The position numbers and the translations under genes were made by a program. Below, piece by piece: positions 36,003-46,561 of a stretch of DNA of 64,000 bases (position 1 is its first letter; each line of letters starts with the position of its first letter). Under the pieces are notes generated by a model that saw only the letters and a program-made list of their open reading frames with translations, did not search any database and was not told the origin of the DNA. The DNA is from Agriotes lineatus (lineage: Eukaryota > Arthropoda > Insecta > Coleoptera > Elateridae): NCBI GenBank assembly GCA_940337035.1, contig OW679203.1:29025495-29089494 (forward strand), read 5' to 3'.

Positions 36003-36425
36003 TCCTGACTTACTCACTCACTCACTCACTCACCCACTCACTGACTCATTAACGCCCAGCCCAATCCCTTGGACCTATAAAGCTGAAATTTTGCATAGAG
36101 GTTCCCTTTCTGATGTATACAAGGAATAAAGAAGGATATTTTGAAATTCAATTTCTAAAGAGGTAAAATGGGGGTTCCAATTTTGTATGGAAAATAATAT
36201 TAAATAGACATTTGACTTGAAACTTCGTAGGAGTACTCCTAAAAAAAATAAGCAAACACGTATTTCCGAAAATTAACCCCTTAGGGGGTGAAATGGGGTA
36301 AATAAGCCTAAAAATCGATATGGGTGTCGTTATTGAGGTTTTTTGGGGCGTTGATTGCGAAAATGGCATTTATTTTTAAGTTCAAGACGGTTTCCTGCGC
36401 GAGCGAAGCCACAGGCAAAAGCTAG
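36003..36425 (+). mobile_element. Helitron-like non-autonomous element (tentative)
   Basis: The segment begins TCCTGACT followed by an ACTC repeat (36007-36047). It passes through a block AAGCTGAAATTTTGCATAGA that is typical of widespread insect dispersed repeats. It ends CCTGCGCGAGCGAAGCC, ACAGG, CAAAAGCTAGT. A TC start, a GC-rich hairpin-forming block shortly before the end, and a terminal CTAG (36422-36425) followed by T are the marks of Helitrons, which leave no target duplication. The hairpin is degenerate and the 5' boundary is uncertain. No Rep/helicase coding sequence is present. Confidence 0.4.
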
Positions 36426-36894
36426 TGCAACATACAATTGAAGATTGTTTGATTCGTCAATTTAACCTAAAAGATTATTTTAAGACGTAAAATACAAGGA
36501 ATTTAAATTACAGTTTTATGAACTTCATTATTAGGAAACTATTTTTAGTTGATTCATACGGTTTGGTTTGCGTCAAAGCTAATTTTTAATGTAATGTTTT
36601 CAAAATAAGTATTTCTGAAAACTAGTTTTGACACAAATTCCCTTCTTTAAATTCTTTAAGTTTAGAAAATCGGTTATGTAGTATACGACCTATTTTATAA
36701 GTTCGGTTACTTAGGTATATTATTTTTAATTCAATTTCGGTTTTTATAAACATCATTTCACACTATTACACTCGTAACTCTTGAATATAAACATTGAACC
36801 TCTTATTTTTAATATTGAACAACATTATGACCAATTGGTAGTTTTCAGAACGTAAAAATATTTTCATCAATTTAAAAAAAATAATTTGTAGCAC
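36426..36894. other. AT-rich intergenic, nothing recognised
   Basis: There are no motifs, repeats or frames worth listing. Confidence 0.5.
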
Positions 36895-37095
36895 TGTACG
36901 CTCGAAGGCGAGTACATAACTTGAATGTATTCAGTATACATGAATTTTTACCTCAAGCCAAGGGATGGGAGCTACGCAAACCGCCCGCTTGTAACTTTTC
37001 AACGGCGCTTAAAGCCTCGCTTCTGCAAAACGGTCAGGGAAGAGCATCTCGGGAGGGAACGGTCCTACTAAGACTTAAGTCTGTGTGTTTAAATA
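36895..37095. other. GC-richer patch of unknown nature
   Basis: About 150 bp (36955-37080) of near-balanced base composition stands out from AT-rich flanks. It is open on the plus strand (36921-37103, 60 codons) but shows no splice-site pair and no known peptide. It could be a conserved element, a small exon or the remnant of a repeat. Confidence 0.2.
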
Positions 37096-37855
37096 GCTAT
37101 TAGTAAAAAGAGGTCTAAACTTTACTTTCTCACCCTCCCAACAAAGTTAGATCTTTTGTGTCTTTATTTAATCCTTTTTAAAAACTGGCAGATTTACATA
37201 AGTCAAATATATTTATACTTAACAGTTGCAATTTATATTACAAATATTGAACTGAATCTTCAAGTATATTGCTATTAATCTGTTTTTTAAATTACAAATT
37301 GCCCGATTTTGTATTATACTCTCAATAATTACTATTATAGATAACTCCTGAAAAGTCAGGGGTGTATTCTTTTATCTAGTTACTGGATTTCTAAAAGATT
37401 GATGTTTTAATATTTTAAATCTCATTCGCACAAGTCAATACTTATGTCAACCAACTGTCAAAACCGGTTAAAACAAATTTTAATTTCAAATGACAAATGC
37501 CCAATCTTTTCAATGGTACACAACAATATCAAAAACACAGTAAGTAATTATTTTTTAATTAGTTCACCTTCTTATTGTCTTTATTTCATTTCTAGTTATG
37601 ATTTTTAATAAGAAATCACCCAACTTTTATTTGGTTCACACAACGTTCCAGATGGCAACCTCCTTTTGATCTGCGAATCGACCCTTTCAAGCACCTTCCT
37701 GCAATGCACTGTTCACAGACAGACAACACGTCCCACCCGTCCAAGATCAGCAAACTCCAATTTTCCTACAGCAATCAGCAAACAGATAACCTGCAGACAT
37801 TCACCTGCTACAGCAAACTGCCATCCTCCTGGAATGTTTTTATTTTTTCTTGATT
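37096..37855. other. Intergenic, nothing recognised
   Basis: The part 37640-37830 is C-rich on the plus strand and contains repeated CAGCAAAC and CAGACA phrases. No protein or RNA family was recognised. Confidence 0.4.
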
Positions 37856-37857
37856 AA

Positions 37858-38075
37858 TGTACACACACGATCATTGAAAATGAACAGGGCTATGCAACAC
37901 ATGTTACACATTTGAAACAATGGTTTTAGTAGGCTACTATAATCGTGTTATCCAAAAAGTACTTCATCTAATGCACACGGTTTCATGAAAGTAGCCCGAT
38001 ATTTCTGAAATTTTGCATGGGGCCACAATGTTGGTTGCATAGCCCTGTTTATTTTTAATGATTCTTTGTGTAATA
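37858..38075. mobile_element. Inverted-repeat element, about 215 bp
   Basis: ATCATTGAAAATGAACAGGG (from 37870, continuing CTATGCAAC to 37898) is inverted at 38034-38062 with two mismatches, and weaker pairing (ACACACA with TGTGTAA) extends outward. The interior has the block CGATATTTCTGAAATTTTGC, also found at 23221-23260. It is non-coding and best read as a MITE-type repeat. Confidence 0.65.
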
Positions 38076-38328
38076 TGTCATATGTAGTCTTTCCAATAAA
38101 GTTGACCCAGTATATTTCTTCTATGATTCACTAGTATAGAACAATTCTGCTATCCATTAGTTTTCATCACATACCAACAATAATCTTCATTAGTTAAGTC
38201 TTCGCTTCTTCTTGTTATTTATCAAAATTCCATTTTTACTCACTACGTAGATTTGTATTATATACCCTTTTCACATTGTTTTTCTACATTTTTCAAGTTT
38301 CTTATTATCAATAATTAATATTTATTTA

Positions 38329-38445
38329 AGCATCAAGGGAAGTAAGTAGCTTTTACCAGTCGAGAACGAGTTTGCCAGCTCTCGCTCGCTCGGGCTGGCA
38401 AAGTTCGAGACTGGTTGTAGATACTTACTTCCCGAGCATGCTTAT
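38329..38445. mobile_element. Imperfect long hairpin (about 115 bp)
   Basis: The left arm (AAGCATCAAGGGAAGTAAGT, then ACCAGTCGAGAAC and TTTGCCAGC) is inverted on the right (GCTGGCAAAGTTCGAGACTGG, then ACTTACTTCCC and AGCATGCTT), closing on a GCTCGCTCG loop. It may be a MITE. ACTTACTTCCC recurs at about 38630 and 38672, so related material lies just downstream. Confidence 0.6.
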
Positions 38446-39634
38446 AATATTTTTCTCCATGTCCAACAAAAATTTGAATAATTTTCCCTTACTAATTCCA
38501 CGTTAATTGATAGAAAATTAATCTATTACAAACAAAGCAAATAGCCACCTAGTGTTGAGTTGCTTAGTAGCAATTGTTTTTCAGTTGTTTCTCTTACAAA
38601 ACTAAAATTACTGTAATAACACTTAATTCACTTACTTCCCTTGGGGAGTAGGTTTTACCTTACTTCCCCAATGTCATGACAACCAGTAAAAAAACAGTAA
38701 AATCAACTTACCTGCAATGGATATGTCAAAGTAAACTTACTAGATGGGCATGGAGAAAAAACAAATTTTCTTAACAATATCATATCCCTGTTTATACACT
38801 CTAGTCTTATCTATTTGAGTTAACCCTACAAATTTTTATTTTATTTAAAATTAAGTATTTGTCATTCGTTTTCAACCTGTAATTTATTCAATTATATTAT
38901 TTTCAAATCCACCTGTTTTTCAAATAGCTATTTTCCATACACATTTCCACCTTATACCTGAATAAATCCAAATTATTTTTAACCATTGTCATCCCTTAAT
39001 TTTAATAAATTTGATTCTAACACACATTTAGGGTTGTATCATAACAATATATATAATTACTGCATGGCTCTCATTTTTTTATAATGACAATTCTTTGAAG
39101 CATTTGGCATCAACACCATACGTGCAAATTCAGAACATTTTTTATAAAAGTTTCTAGGTTTCCCGAAATATGTGTCAGAATAAAGATGTGACTGCGTTAC
39201 TGAAATTTCATTGATATGTAAGTGCATATATTGTGGAAAAGCTTTTTGTACAGCTTCAATCGGTTACCGAAATATTATAATTTGACATTTAATTCCTATT
39301 TCACTTCAAAGATTTATTTTTATGCATTGCAAGATATTACAAACTACAGTCACTGATATGATGTGAAGAAAATGTAATGATTTTGCTTATTATCATTAGG
39401 GTGTATATTTAAACTGCAGTGTTAGAGACGAGATCAGTAAAGTATTCTACACATAAAATAATGATAAATACCGCTCCATCGAAAGAAAAACATAATTAGA
39501 GTAGGCCCCGACAAAATTATTAAAGTCTATGTATCGCCTGTTACCGCTGAACGCTGTAATATGCAATAATACTAAAATAAACTACTAACAAATTCACTTC
39601 AGTACAAGCCGGGTAGCGCGCTGTGAATATCCAA
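38446..39634. other. AT-rich intergenic, nothing recognised
   Basis: Apart from the CTTACTTCCC phrases at the left, no repeat or coding structure was found. Confidence 0.45.
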
Positions 39635-40445
39635 GGCAGTTTCGTAACCAATAGCGTTACGGGCCAGCTGAGCTACTCCGTTAACAGGGTTAACACTAAA
39701 ATGATCAAAACCAAACACGGGCGCCACCAACTTGTTTGTTCAACAACTCGCGTATTTCAGTTAGAAGATTCCCTCCAACTTATATTAAAGAAAGGTATCC
39801 CAACATTTATCAAACGCAGCTATAATCTGTTCCCGAAAAAAGGGCACAAATACGACGCAATTAAACCGATATTTATTATCAATGCTTATATTAGGACAAG
39901 CAATAGAAGAGTGTAGTTCCTCGTATCCAAATGTTATTGTATCTATGGTATATAAAGAGAAGGTATGTACGTAACTGTGCCAAACCTAGGACTAACCCCA
40001 ATGCGTGTACACGCTGCGTTCACAGGATAACGTATGAAATTTATAATTTCAAATATAAGTTTAACAATGTATATGTACAAGCCATACGCTAAATAACTAA
40101 ATTAATAACTCGTAAATAAGTAAAAAGAAGGATACGTAAAAAATACTCATATAAATCAGTACTGTATTTATACATAAATGGAAAAACCAGCATAAGCAGG
40201 AACATTTCTATCGTCAATTCATAAGGTCGTAGCTTATCTGTTGAATCCAGTGTTCATCAAGGAAACTGTGCCAACGTAGACAAATCGAGCAAACTACGAA
40301 AGCGAAGTCAAAACTGAGCCGTAATCGCCACCAATTCCATAAGGTGGAAAATCAAAGTTCATAATACGATTCAAAATGCATCCATATAGAAACCAAAAGT
40401 CTTCCATACGAAAATCTGAAAATCTAGAAGTCTAGAAAATCTAGA
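39635..40445 (-). repeat. Dispersed repeat, copy B (inverted copy of 5.86-6.72 kb)
   Basis: Reverse-complement blocks shared with copy A occur in order: GTAACCAATAGCGTT (39644), ACGGGCGCCACCAACTTG (39717), GTGTACACGCTGCGTTC (40005), ATAAGGTCGTAGCTTATCTG (40221), AAGGAAACTG (40258) and GCTGAGCC-type/GTAATCGCCACC (40314-40332). A 97-codon frame at 39623-39916 overlaps it, but copy A has no equivalent frame, so it is not taken as a gene. Confidence 0.7.
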
Positions 40446-40498
40446 AAAAACCGAAAAAGTCCTATAATCAAAAAGACGTCCTCCACTTACAGATGCCT

Positions 40499-41285
40499 CT
40501 AAGAAAAACTGTCGACAACTGTAAGCGGTACATTGTTAATAATAATATTAACTGCCACACCCGCAGCCAGCGCTTCGGTTCTAGCTTTTGAAAGGTCAAA
40601 CAGCATCATAAAAGATTTACATCCATTTATATTTAAAGAATGATCTTCAGAAGTTTTAACCAATGTATTCAAATCTTGGTTGATATTTTCTATAGATTGC
40701 AATAACGTATCAGCGTTGAACGAGTAATACAGCTGGGCATCGTCTGCATACAGATGATAATTAACAAATTTTAAGTGGTCCTAAAATTGAACCTTGTGGT
40801 ACTCCTTTAGTTATTACAAGTTCAGTAGATTTTAAACCAGTTACTCTCTGTGTTTTGCTACTTAAGTAATTCTCAAAAAAAAAATTACAGCAGTTGCCCC
40901 CAGGCCAATAAATTTTAAAATACTAAGTAAAATCTCATGATTTACGGTGTCAAAGGCCTTCGAGTAGTCCAACAGGATCAATGCAGTTAATTTATTATCA
41001 TCTGTAGCACGCAAAATATCGTCTGTCACTGCCATTAATGCTGTAGAACAACTATGGCCTGCCGGAATCCTGACTGCACCACCGGCAGAATATTATGGGC
41101 ATCCAAGTGCTCACGAATTTTATGTTAACGATTTTCTCAAGAATTTTAGACATAGCAGGTACGATACTAATGGGCCTGAGATCATTATAACTAGTTGTAT
41201 TACTTATCTTTGGCAAAAGAAGTATTAGTACTTTCTTCCAACATTTAGGGACTACGGAATTTTTAAAGGCAGTAATTAATTATAT
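40499..41285 (-). pseudogene. CR1/jockey-type LINE reverse transcriptase, nearly complete domain
   Basis: Reading the minus strand from 41285 down, the RT blocks come in order: VVPKCWKKVLILLLPKIS and SYNDLRPISIVPAMSKILEK at the entry; VQSGFRQ then HSCSTALMAVTDDILRA; LLDYSKAFDTVNHEIL with the first catalytic Asp; GVPQGSILGPL; and LYADDAQLYY at 40739-40750 with the catalytic Asp pair. Then comes the thumb-side tail (40499-40702, SIENINQDLNTLVKTSEDHS). At least three frameshifts and a lost segment after GPL break it, so it is inactive even though all catalytic blocks survive. It belongs to the same family as the copy at 43.9-45.0 kb. No endonuclease piece is attached. Confidence 0.9.
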
Positions 41286-41303
41286 GCGTTATATAATAAT
41301 AAT

Positions 41304-41330
41304 AATAATAATAATAACAAAGTCTTTATT
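41304..41330. repeat. ATA/AAT microsatellite
   Basis: A run of ATA trinucleotides lies immediately 5' (minus-strand sense) of the LINE RT relic. Confidence 0.9.
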
Positions 41331-42300
41331 CTGAGATGCCAATTATGTACAAAGAATAACTAAAAATAAATACATTCGTTAAGCAATGGCACAGCAGAAT
41401 CTCAACCATGGCTGCTTTTCATATAATATAAAATTTTAATATGAAGTTAATGTATATGCATAACAACATAAAAACAAAACGGTAAATTTAAAATTGTAAT
41501 TGGGTTTAAATAATTGTTAACTGCCTAGAAGACTCAAAGTATGGGCAACGAACCAACTATCAACAATAAAAGAATATATATTGTAATGGTGTTGACCCTA
41601 ACTGGTGTTATTCGTTCTATTAATTTAATTTTACACCACACATTTTATATATTAATAAGTTATTAATTAAGAATTTTCAAATGTTGAACTGAGTAAAAAT
41701 CAGATGGTTCTAATTTTATTGCTTCAAATGAAATTGTATTATGCCCTCTCTTTTATTTTATCTGACTGCAATTATCATTTAAAATATGCTAGCTTCGGTA
41801 AAGATTCAACTCTCATCAAAGGGTGGCTTCATGACAATTTCACTATTAATTTATTTAAAACGGCACGCCACTGCGTTCCCATTCGATTTTACTACGCAGC
41901 CGCGCAACTATGAACTGGTATCAAATGTACAAAGGGGTTCCTAACCTCGCATAACATGTCGTTTCATTAGAAAATTCTAACTTCTGTGAACTTTAAATCA
42001 GGTAAATATTCAAATAATCTTATTTTGGCGGTTCTAACTTCTTTTGTTTTAGCCAAAACCGGACCTTGATTGTTAAACCGACGCCGCTTGGGTCGATTTC
42101 ATTTGTTCTGGACACTTAACCTCACAATTTGGCACAATTATAATTACTGGCAAAATAATTCTGCTATCGGCTCGGATACGCCTGGCCTCTGCTGCTTTCG
42201 GTGTTATCTCGCTGGTACGTAAATTTCCGGCTCCTCAAGCTATTATTTAAGTTGCTACAGTACCTTATATTGCATTTGTGAACGGTAGCTTCCTCGGACA
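41331..42300. other. Mostly AT-rich; no firm gene
   Basis: I see nothing assignable up to about 42150. From there the sequence becomes GC-richer toward the candidate exon at 42302. A strong splice-donor-like GTACGTAA lies at about 42214, but I could not connect it to a convincing upstream exon. Confidence 0.35.
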
Positions 42301-42301
42301 G

Positions 42302-42420
42302 GCGCCTGAGTTGAAATTCCTCTGGAACTCGCTGTACCGGGTGTTGGGGTTGCCGGTCTCGCTGCTGCTGGTGCCCACGATGCTCTGCAACGTCCACACG
42401 GTCCTGTTTATCCTTGGTTT
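42302..42420 (+). CDS. Candidate internal exon with a hydrophobic (membrane) segment
   Basis: After CTTCCTCGGACAG, a plausible splice acceptor, the plus-strand frame reads APELKFLWNSLYRVLGLP, then VSLLLVPTMLCNVHTVLFIL. In this frame nearly every third codon position is G or C, while the other two forward frames show no such bias; that pattern marks real coding sequence in AT-rich DNA. The second half is a likely transmembrane helix. The bias fades after about 42415, so the exon probably ends near there (possible donors CTTGGTTTA or CCCGTAGCT). The frame stays open to 42547. I do not recognise the protein. It could be one exon of a multi-exon membrane protein gene whose other exons lie far away, or a retro-copy scrap. 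Confidence 0.4.
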
Positions 42421-42547
42421 AGCTGGTGTCGAACCCGTAGCTGCCTCATCGGTGCCGATCCCAAGATCGGACGGCTCCACTTGGAAAACAACTTTTTGTC
42501 GTAGAAAACGTTGCCCACACTTGTATAGAAACTTCAAATTGCGCTGA

Positions 42548-43588
42548 TCACTGTGGTATGATTTATTTTCATGTAAGTTAATGATAAATAGGAGAAATCT
42601 TTAATTAAACACATAGCAAATTTAGGTGTGACATCCAATAATTTATTCAACTGTTTCTCTCTCTCAACGGTTATAAACAATTGCTTATCTACTAATAAAT
42701 TTACAAAACCCGGATATTATCTTAGTTCAACAGTACATTTTATCTTAATTATTATTAACAGTAACTAGAACTACACAATTCTTATAAACTAAATTACAAT
42801 GCATATTGGTTCAGTCTTTAAATTGTCTGTTGGCGCACTGCACTTGTTATTAAATGTTCTTATTTTTTATTCACTTATGTTTATTGACTCACTTCTTTTT
42901 AGAATGTTTGAATCTCATGTTTGCTTTTCACCAAATTTTAACAACACTTAACTGTCTATTTTTCTTGCATATTTTGCCAAATAGAAATAAGGACTTGGTA
43001 ATTTCTTCTTATAGTTATTAATTTGCCTTATTCATTTGCTCTATTGCAATATTATCATTCCTTCGCCTCATGCCTTTTTATAATCGTTCACAAAATGTAT
43101 TTTAAATTGGCTAACATGAATTCTATGTTTCATACCTGCACGTAGTAAACCTCTTTGTGTTAATTTGATTTTATTAGGCACTTTAGTCTGCCAAATATAG
43201 TAATTACTTTACTTTAATCTCAGATTCCAACCCTGTGAAAAGCCGGCTGTCTCCTTAGCGTTTATAAATTCCTTCATTTATTTGAACACAGGCATTTCAA
43301 ATTTGTCAAATGCATTTACTGGATTATAATTATAATGATTTTAACATTACGGCCAGATACAACATCTCTACTCTGTGCTTAATTTACTTTTTATATCGCA
43401 CTGCAGTCAGAGCAGGGGCGTAGGGTCCAATATCATCTCAATATATATAAGATAATATTAACGATACTGAAGGTTATGTTAATAATTATAGTTAGAAAAA
43501 GTTACATTTACTTAGTCATAAAGAAAAACTATTTTGGATGCGGAGCATAATTTTTAACAGATTTTTCTTGAACATTGCGGGTTATTTA
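42548..43588. other. AT-rich intergenic, nothing recognised
   Basis: There are no coding or repeat signals between the candidate exon and the palindromic element. Confidence 0.5.
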
Positions 43589-43845
43589 ACACCCGTATGC
43601 ATAGTCGTTCGCCAGCGACTCGCCAGAGTTTCGTTATGAATAGTATGTTAGCGGCACTGTACGTCTATGTCAAATTCGAGGTTATCAGGTTAGGTTTTCC
43701 ATCAGTTTTGACAGAAACTGGCACAAAATCTAACCTGCTAACCTTGAATTTGACATAGACGTACAGCGCCGCCAACTTACTATTCATAACGAAACTCCGG
43801 CGACTCGCCGGCGAGTCGCTGGCGAACGACTATGCATACGGGTGT
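43589..43845. mobile_element. Palindromic MITE (257 bp), second subtype
   Basis: The ends ACACCCGTATGCATAGTCGT and ACGACTATGCATACGGGTGT are perfect inverted copies. The arms continue with TCGCCAGCGACTCGCC, TTCGTTATGAATAGTA and the inner block GTCTATGTCAAATTCGAGGT. The inner block and the central GTCAGTTTTGACAG are shared with the elements at 30634 and 59061, but the outer halves are entirely different. The right arm has an extra GGCGAGTCGC repeat. It is non-coding. Confidence 0.85.
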
Positions 43846-43884
43846 AAGTGTTGCGGAGAAGCTGTTGTAGACTTTGCTAATGTC

Positions 43885-45000
43885 ATATTGAAATGACCTT
43901 TCAAATAGAGCTGTTTTGTATTGCCGAGGGGTAATTATACCTTTATATCTTAGATTTAAATTATGCACATCCGTTCTGAATCTTATTATACAGATAAGGA
44001 GGTGTTTTTTCAAATATAATTTTGTGATATAAAGAACCTGTACTAGGCATACGCCTGCTCTCCATATTAAGCCAGTTTGCTACAGGTACTTTATATGAAA
44101 TGTGATCATATTTACGTATGCCATAAATATATCTTAAACATGAATTTTGAACTCTCTCTATTCTTTTAGATGTGTCGGAGTCAAGACAAGTGGAATATAT
44201 TTCTGAAGACTATACAAAGTCAGACAGTACAAGTGCCTCGCACAGCGGTTGTTCTAAATGCATTATATGGGGATATAGTATTTTAAGATTAGTATAAGCT
44301 TTTTGTATACATTTATTAATATGCTCTTTGTACCTGAATGTGTTGTCCAATATGAAACCCAAATTTTGTGAACTACTTTTTACAGGCAAGATGTTATCAA
44401 CAATAGCCACATTTAACGTATTGTGTATGTTAGAACGATTATCATCTCTCCCAAATAGAAGTACACAAGACTTTGAAGAGTTTAGCACTAATGCATGTTT
44501 AGATGACATTTCGAGCAACCGATTTCAATCATATGTTAGTTCTTGAACAGCTGTATTGTAATAAGATGAGTTAAAATATTTATATATCTGTGTATCATCA
44601 GCGTACATGTGCATTTTACTGAACAAAATGTAATTATAAAAGTTTGATGTATAAATAGTATACAACAGAGGCCCTAAAATGAAACCCTGCGGCACTCCTT
44701 ATGTTTGAATTAATGCTACTGCACTTACTGAAAACCAGTATTGAAAACAACAAATCATGGCTAATAGAATCAAATGCTTTGCTGTAATGAAGTAATGTAA
44801 GAACGGTTAATTCTCCGTTATCAGTTGCCCGTAAAATGTCATCTGTAATGCTCAGTAGTGCATCACTACAGCTATGTGATGAACGAAAGCCTGATTGGCA
44901 TTCTGGTAACAAGTTAGAAGTATGTAAATGATGTCTTATTTAATTATTCATGATTTTTTTCAACAGTTCCAAGTAATTTTTCACAATACACTCATATGAA
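43885..45000 (-). pseudogene. CR1/jockey-type LINE reverse transcriptase and C-terminal region
   Basis: On the minus strand the RT blocks run from about 45000 down: VKNYLELLKKIMNN; LLPECQSGFRSSHSCSDALL; LLHYSKAFDSISHDLL (44634-44912 frame, with catalytic Asp); GVPQGFILGPLLYTIY near 44690; and MYADDTQIYKYF with the intact Asp pair at 44594-44605. Then follow ALVLNSSKSCVLLFG, LGFILDNTFRYKEHI (44210-44518) and the C-terminal RIERVQNSCLRYIYG near 44150. It is closely related to the copy at 40.5-41.3 kb. Several frame changes and stops make it inactive. Its upstream linker lies at 45411-45840, separated by a hAT fragment. Confidence 0.9.
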
Positions 45001-45100
45001 GTGATGAGGGATACAGGGTTACGATCAAAAATTGATAAAAATATACTTTTAGATGTCAGAAAGTTCAAATTATTTAATTTCGTTTAAAGATACAAATAAA

Positions 45101-45394
45101 TCATTTTCGTAGGACGAAACAAGACGTTCGTTTTCTATTACGAACAACAAATTCATTCATTAAAGTTCCTAAATCGAGCACATCAACTGAATCCGAGTAG
45201 GAATGCAAAATAACAACGTGGTTTAGCCGATTTTGAGCTATACTGGATCTTAAATACTGTTTTATTGGACACAAAACTGAAAAACTTATTTCATTAGAAC
45301 AAGAAGATCCCGGTACGGTTCGAAAGTTTCGAGTGGGTAATTGTCCACACGGATATTTTCGAGTGGGTAGTACTACCCATACTACCCACGTCAA
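45101..45394 (-). pseudogene. hAT transposase C-terminal dimerisation domain, remnant
   Basis: The 97-codon minus-strand frame contains VPGSSCSNEISFSVLCPIKQ followed by LRSSIAQNRLNHVVIL and a charged tail (FVVRNRKRTS). This matches the hAT C-terminal dimerisation region, whose signature is SCSNERSFSxLxxxKxYLRSxMxxxRLxxLxLL. Only this end of the transposase is present; the zinc finger and DDE parts are absent. It sits between two pieces of a minus-strand LINE, so it probably inserted into the LINE or was carried in by a nested element. The first 20 residues are unrelated to hAT. Confidence 0.8.
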
Positions 45395-45410
45395 CCGCCG
45401 GCCCTGGTGA

Positions 45411-45840
45411 CACAGCTAATAAAATGGTTATTTATTTCAACATTTTGCAAGCGTGCAGGCAGCTCCGCGGCTGCTTTTCCAACTAAATTGATTTTTCTAA
45501 AATTTTTCCACATGGCTTTAGCATCAACATTACTAAATTATTCTGCGAGAAAAGCTTTATTTTCTGAAATGTGACTAAATTTCTTAAATGTTTATAATAA
45601 TTCCAATGCGCAGGTATTTTACTTTGCTTATCTTTTCAACGCTTTGTTCCTTAATGACATCATAAATTTTATATTATCAGTAACCTAAAGCAAGTTCTTT
45701 TTAGTGAATTTTTTAGTTTTGTAAGAAGCGTGACAAATAAGTAAGTGTACTAGGTTGGTGTTTAAAAATTCTAATTTTGAATCTATGTTATTAATTTGAA
45801 ATAAATGATTTCAATCAATAGCATGTAAGTGTTAAGTGTT
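45411..45840 (-). pseudogene. LINE inter-domain linker upstream of the 43.9-45.0 kb RT
   Basis: The minus-strand peptide AKAMWKNFRKINLVGKAAAE, followed by LPARLQNVEINNHFISCV, is the segment that precedes the RT domain in CR1/jockey-type LINEs (WKxLxxLGL...LP...EINxHFxS). It is in the right order and orientation to belong with the downstream RT pieces. Upstream the sequence degrades quickly and no endonuclease was found attached. Confidence 0.55.
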
Positions 45841-46153
45841 GGAAAAAGACATTATAATCAAAATTTGTGTAGTCTCGATAAGTGCGGATGATAGGTTTCA
45901 ATTTGGGAACATCAAGCAGCAAGCAACAGTAGATTAAACTATGATCTGATACATTGTGCACGTGAGTGACGCCAGAAGCCAAGACAGTGCTTGCATCACT
46001 TCAGCGGCGCAGGAACTACTGCAGTTATGGGGGGCAAAACATTTTTTCTGAAGAATTTAACATGACTAAGCGTTATGTTCGACTGTTTCATACACATTTT
46101 ATTATAGTAAAATACTAGCAGTCCAGTGAGACAAATGTCTCATTTAAAAAAAC

Positions 46154-46331
46154 AAAAAAGACCGTTTTTCAAATAGAACGCGTATTAAATAAAAACTGTA
46201 CCCAGACCTGGAAGGTGTCAAAGTGGTTGCCTAACCGATTGACGTTTTAAGGCGCAGAGGGTCGCAGCTCCGTTTGGCTGCTGAAACAGTTTTTATTTAA
46301 TACGCGTTCTATTTGAAAAACGGCCTTTTTT
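46154..46331. mobile_element. Hairpin with 44 bp arms and a roughly 90 bp loop
   Basis: The left arm (46154-46197: AAAAAAGACCGTTTTTCAAA, then TAGAACGCGTATTAAATAAA) is inverted at 46288-46331 with one or two mismatches. The loop is GC-richer and ends in GTTTGGCTGCTGAAACAG. That same 18-mer recurs at 46439-46456, just ahead of the 20 bp minisatellite. Confidence 0.75.
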
Positions 46332-46454
46332 GTGATTTCTCAAAAACCGGAAGTGTCACGTGACTGAAATTCGGTTCTTGACCTGACATGACCATTCCAA
46401 ACATATAACTTTCATAACTTTTTTCTCTATCTCTTACGGTTTGGCTGCTGAAAC

Positions 46455-46548
46455 AGCGTCCCAGACAGACAAAACGGCGTCCCAGACAGACAAAACTGCG
46501 TCCCAGACAGACAAAACAGCGTCCCGGACAGACAAAACAGCGTCCCCG
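46455..46548 (+). repeat. 20 bp minisatellite, about 4.5 copies
   Basis: The unit GCGTCCCAGACAGACAAAAC is repeated with single-base changes (CGGCG, CTGCG, CAGCG; one CCGGAC). It lies between the hairpin at 46.15 kb and the MITE at 46.56 kb. Confidence 0.9.
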
Positions 46549-46561
46549 TCTATTAGATAAA

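Noticed and set aside
39623..39916. 97-codon frame in dispersed repeat copy B
   Set aside because: The matching part of copy A has no equivalent frame, so coding is not supported.
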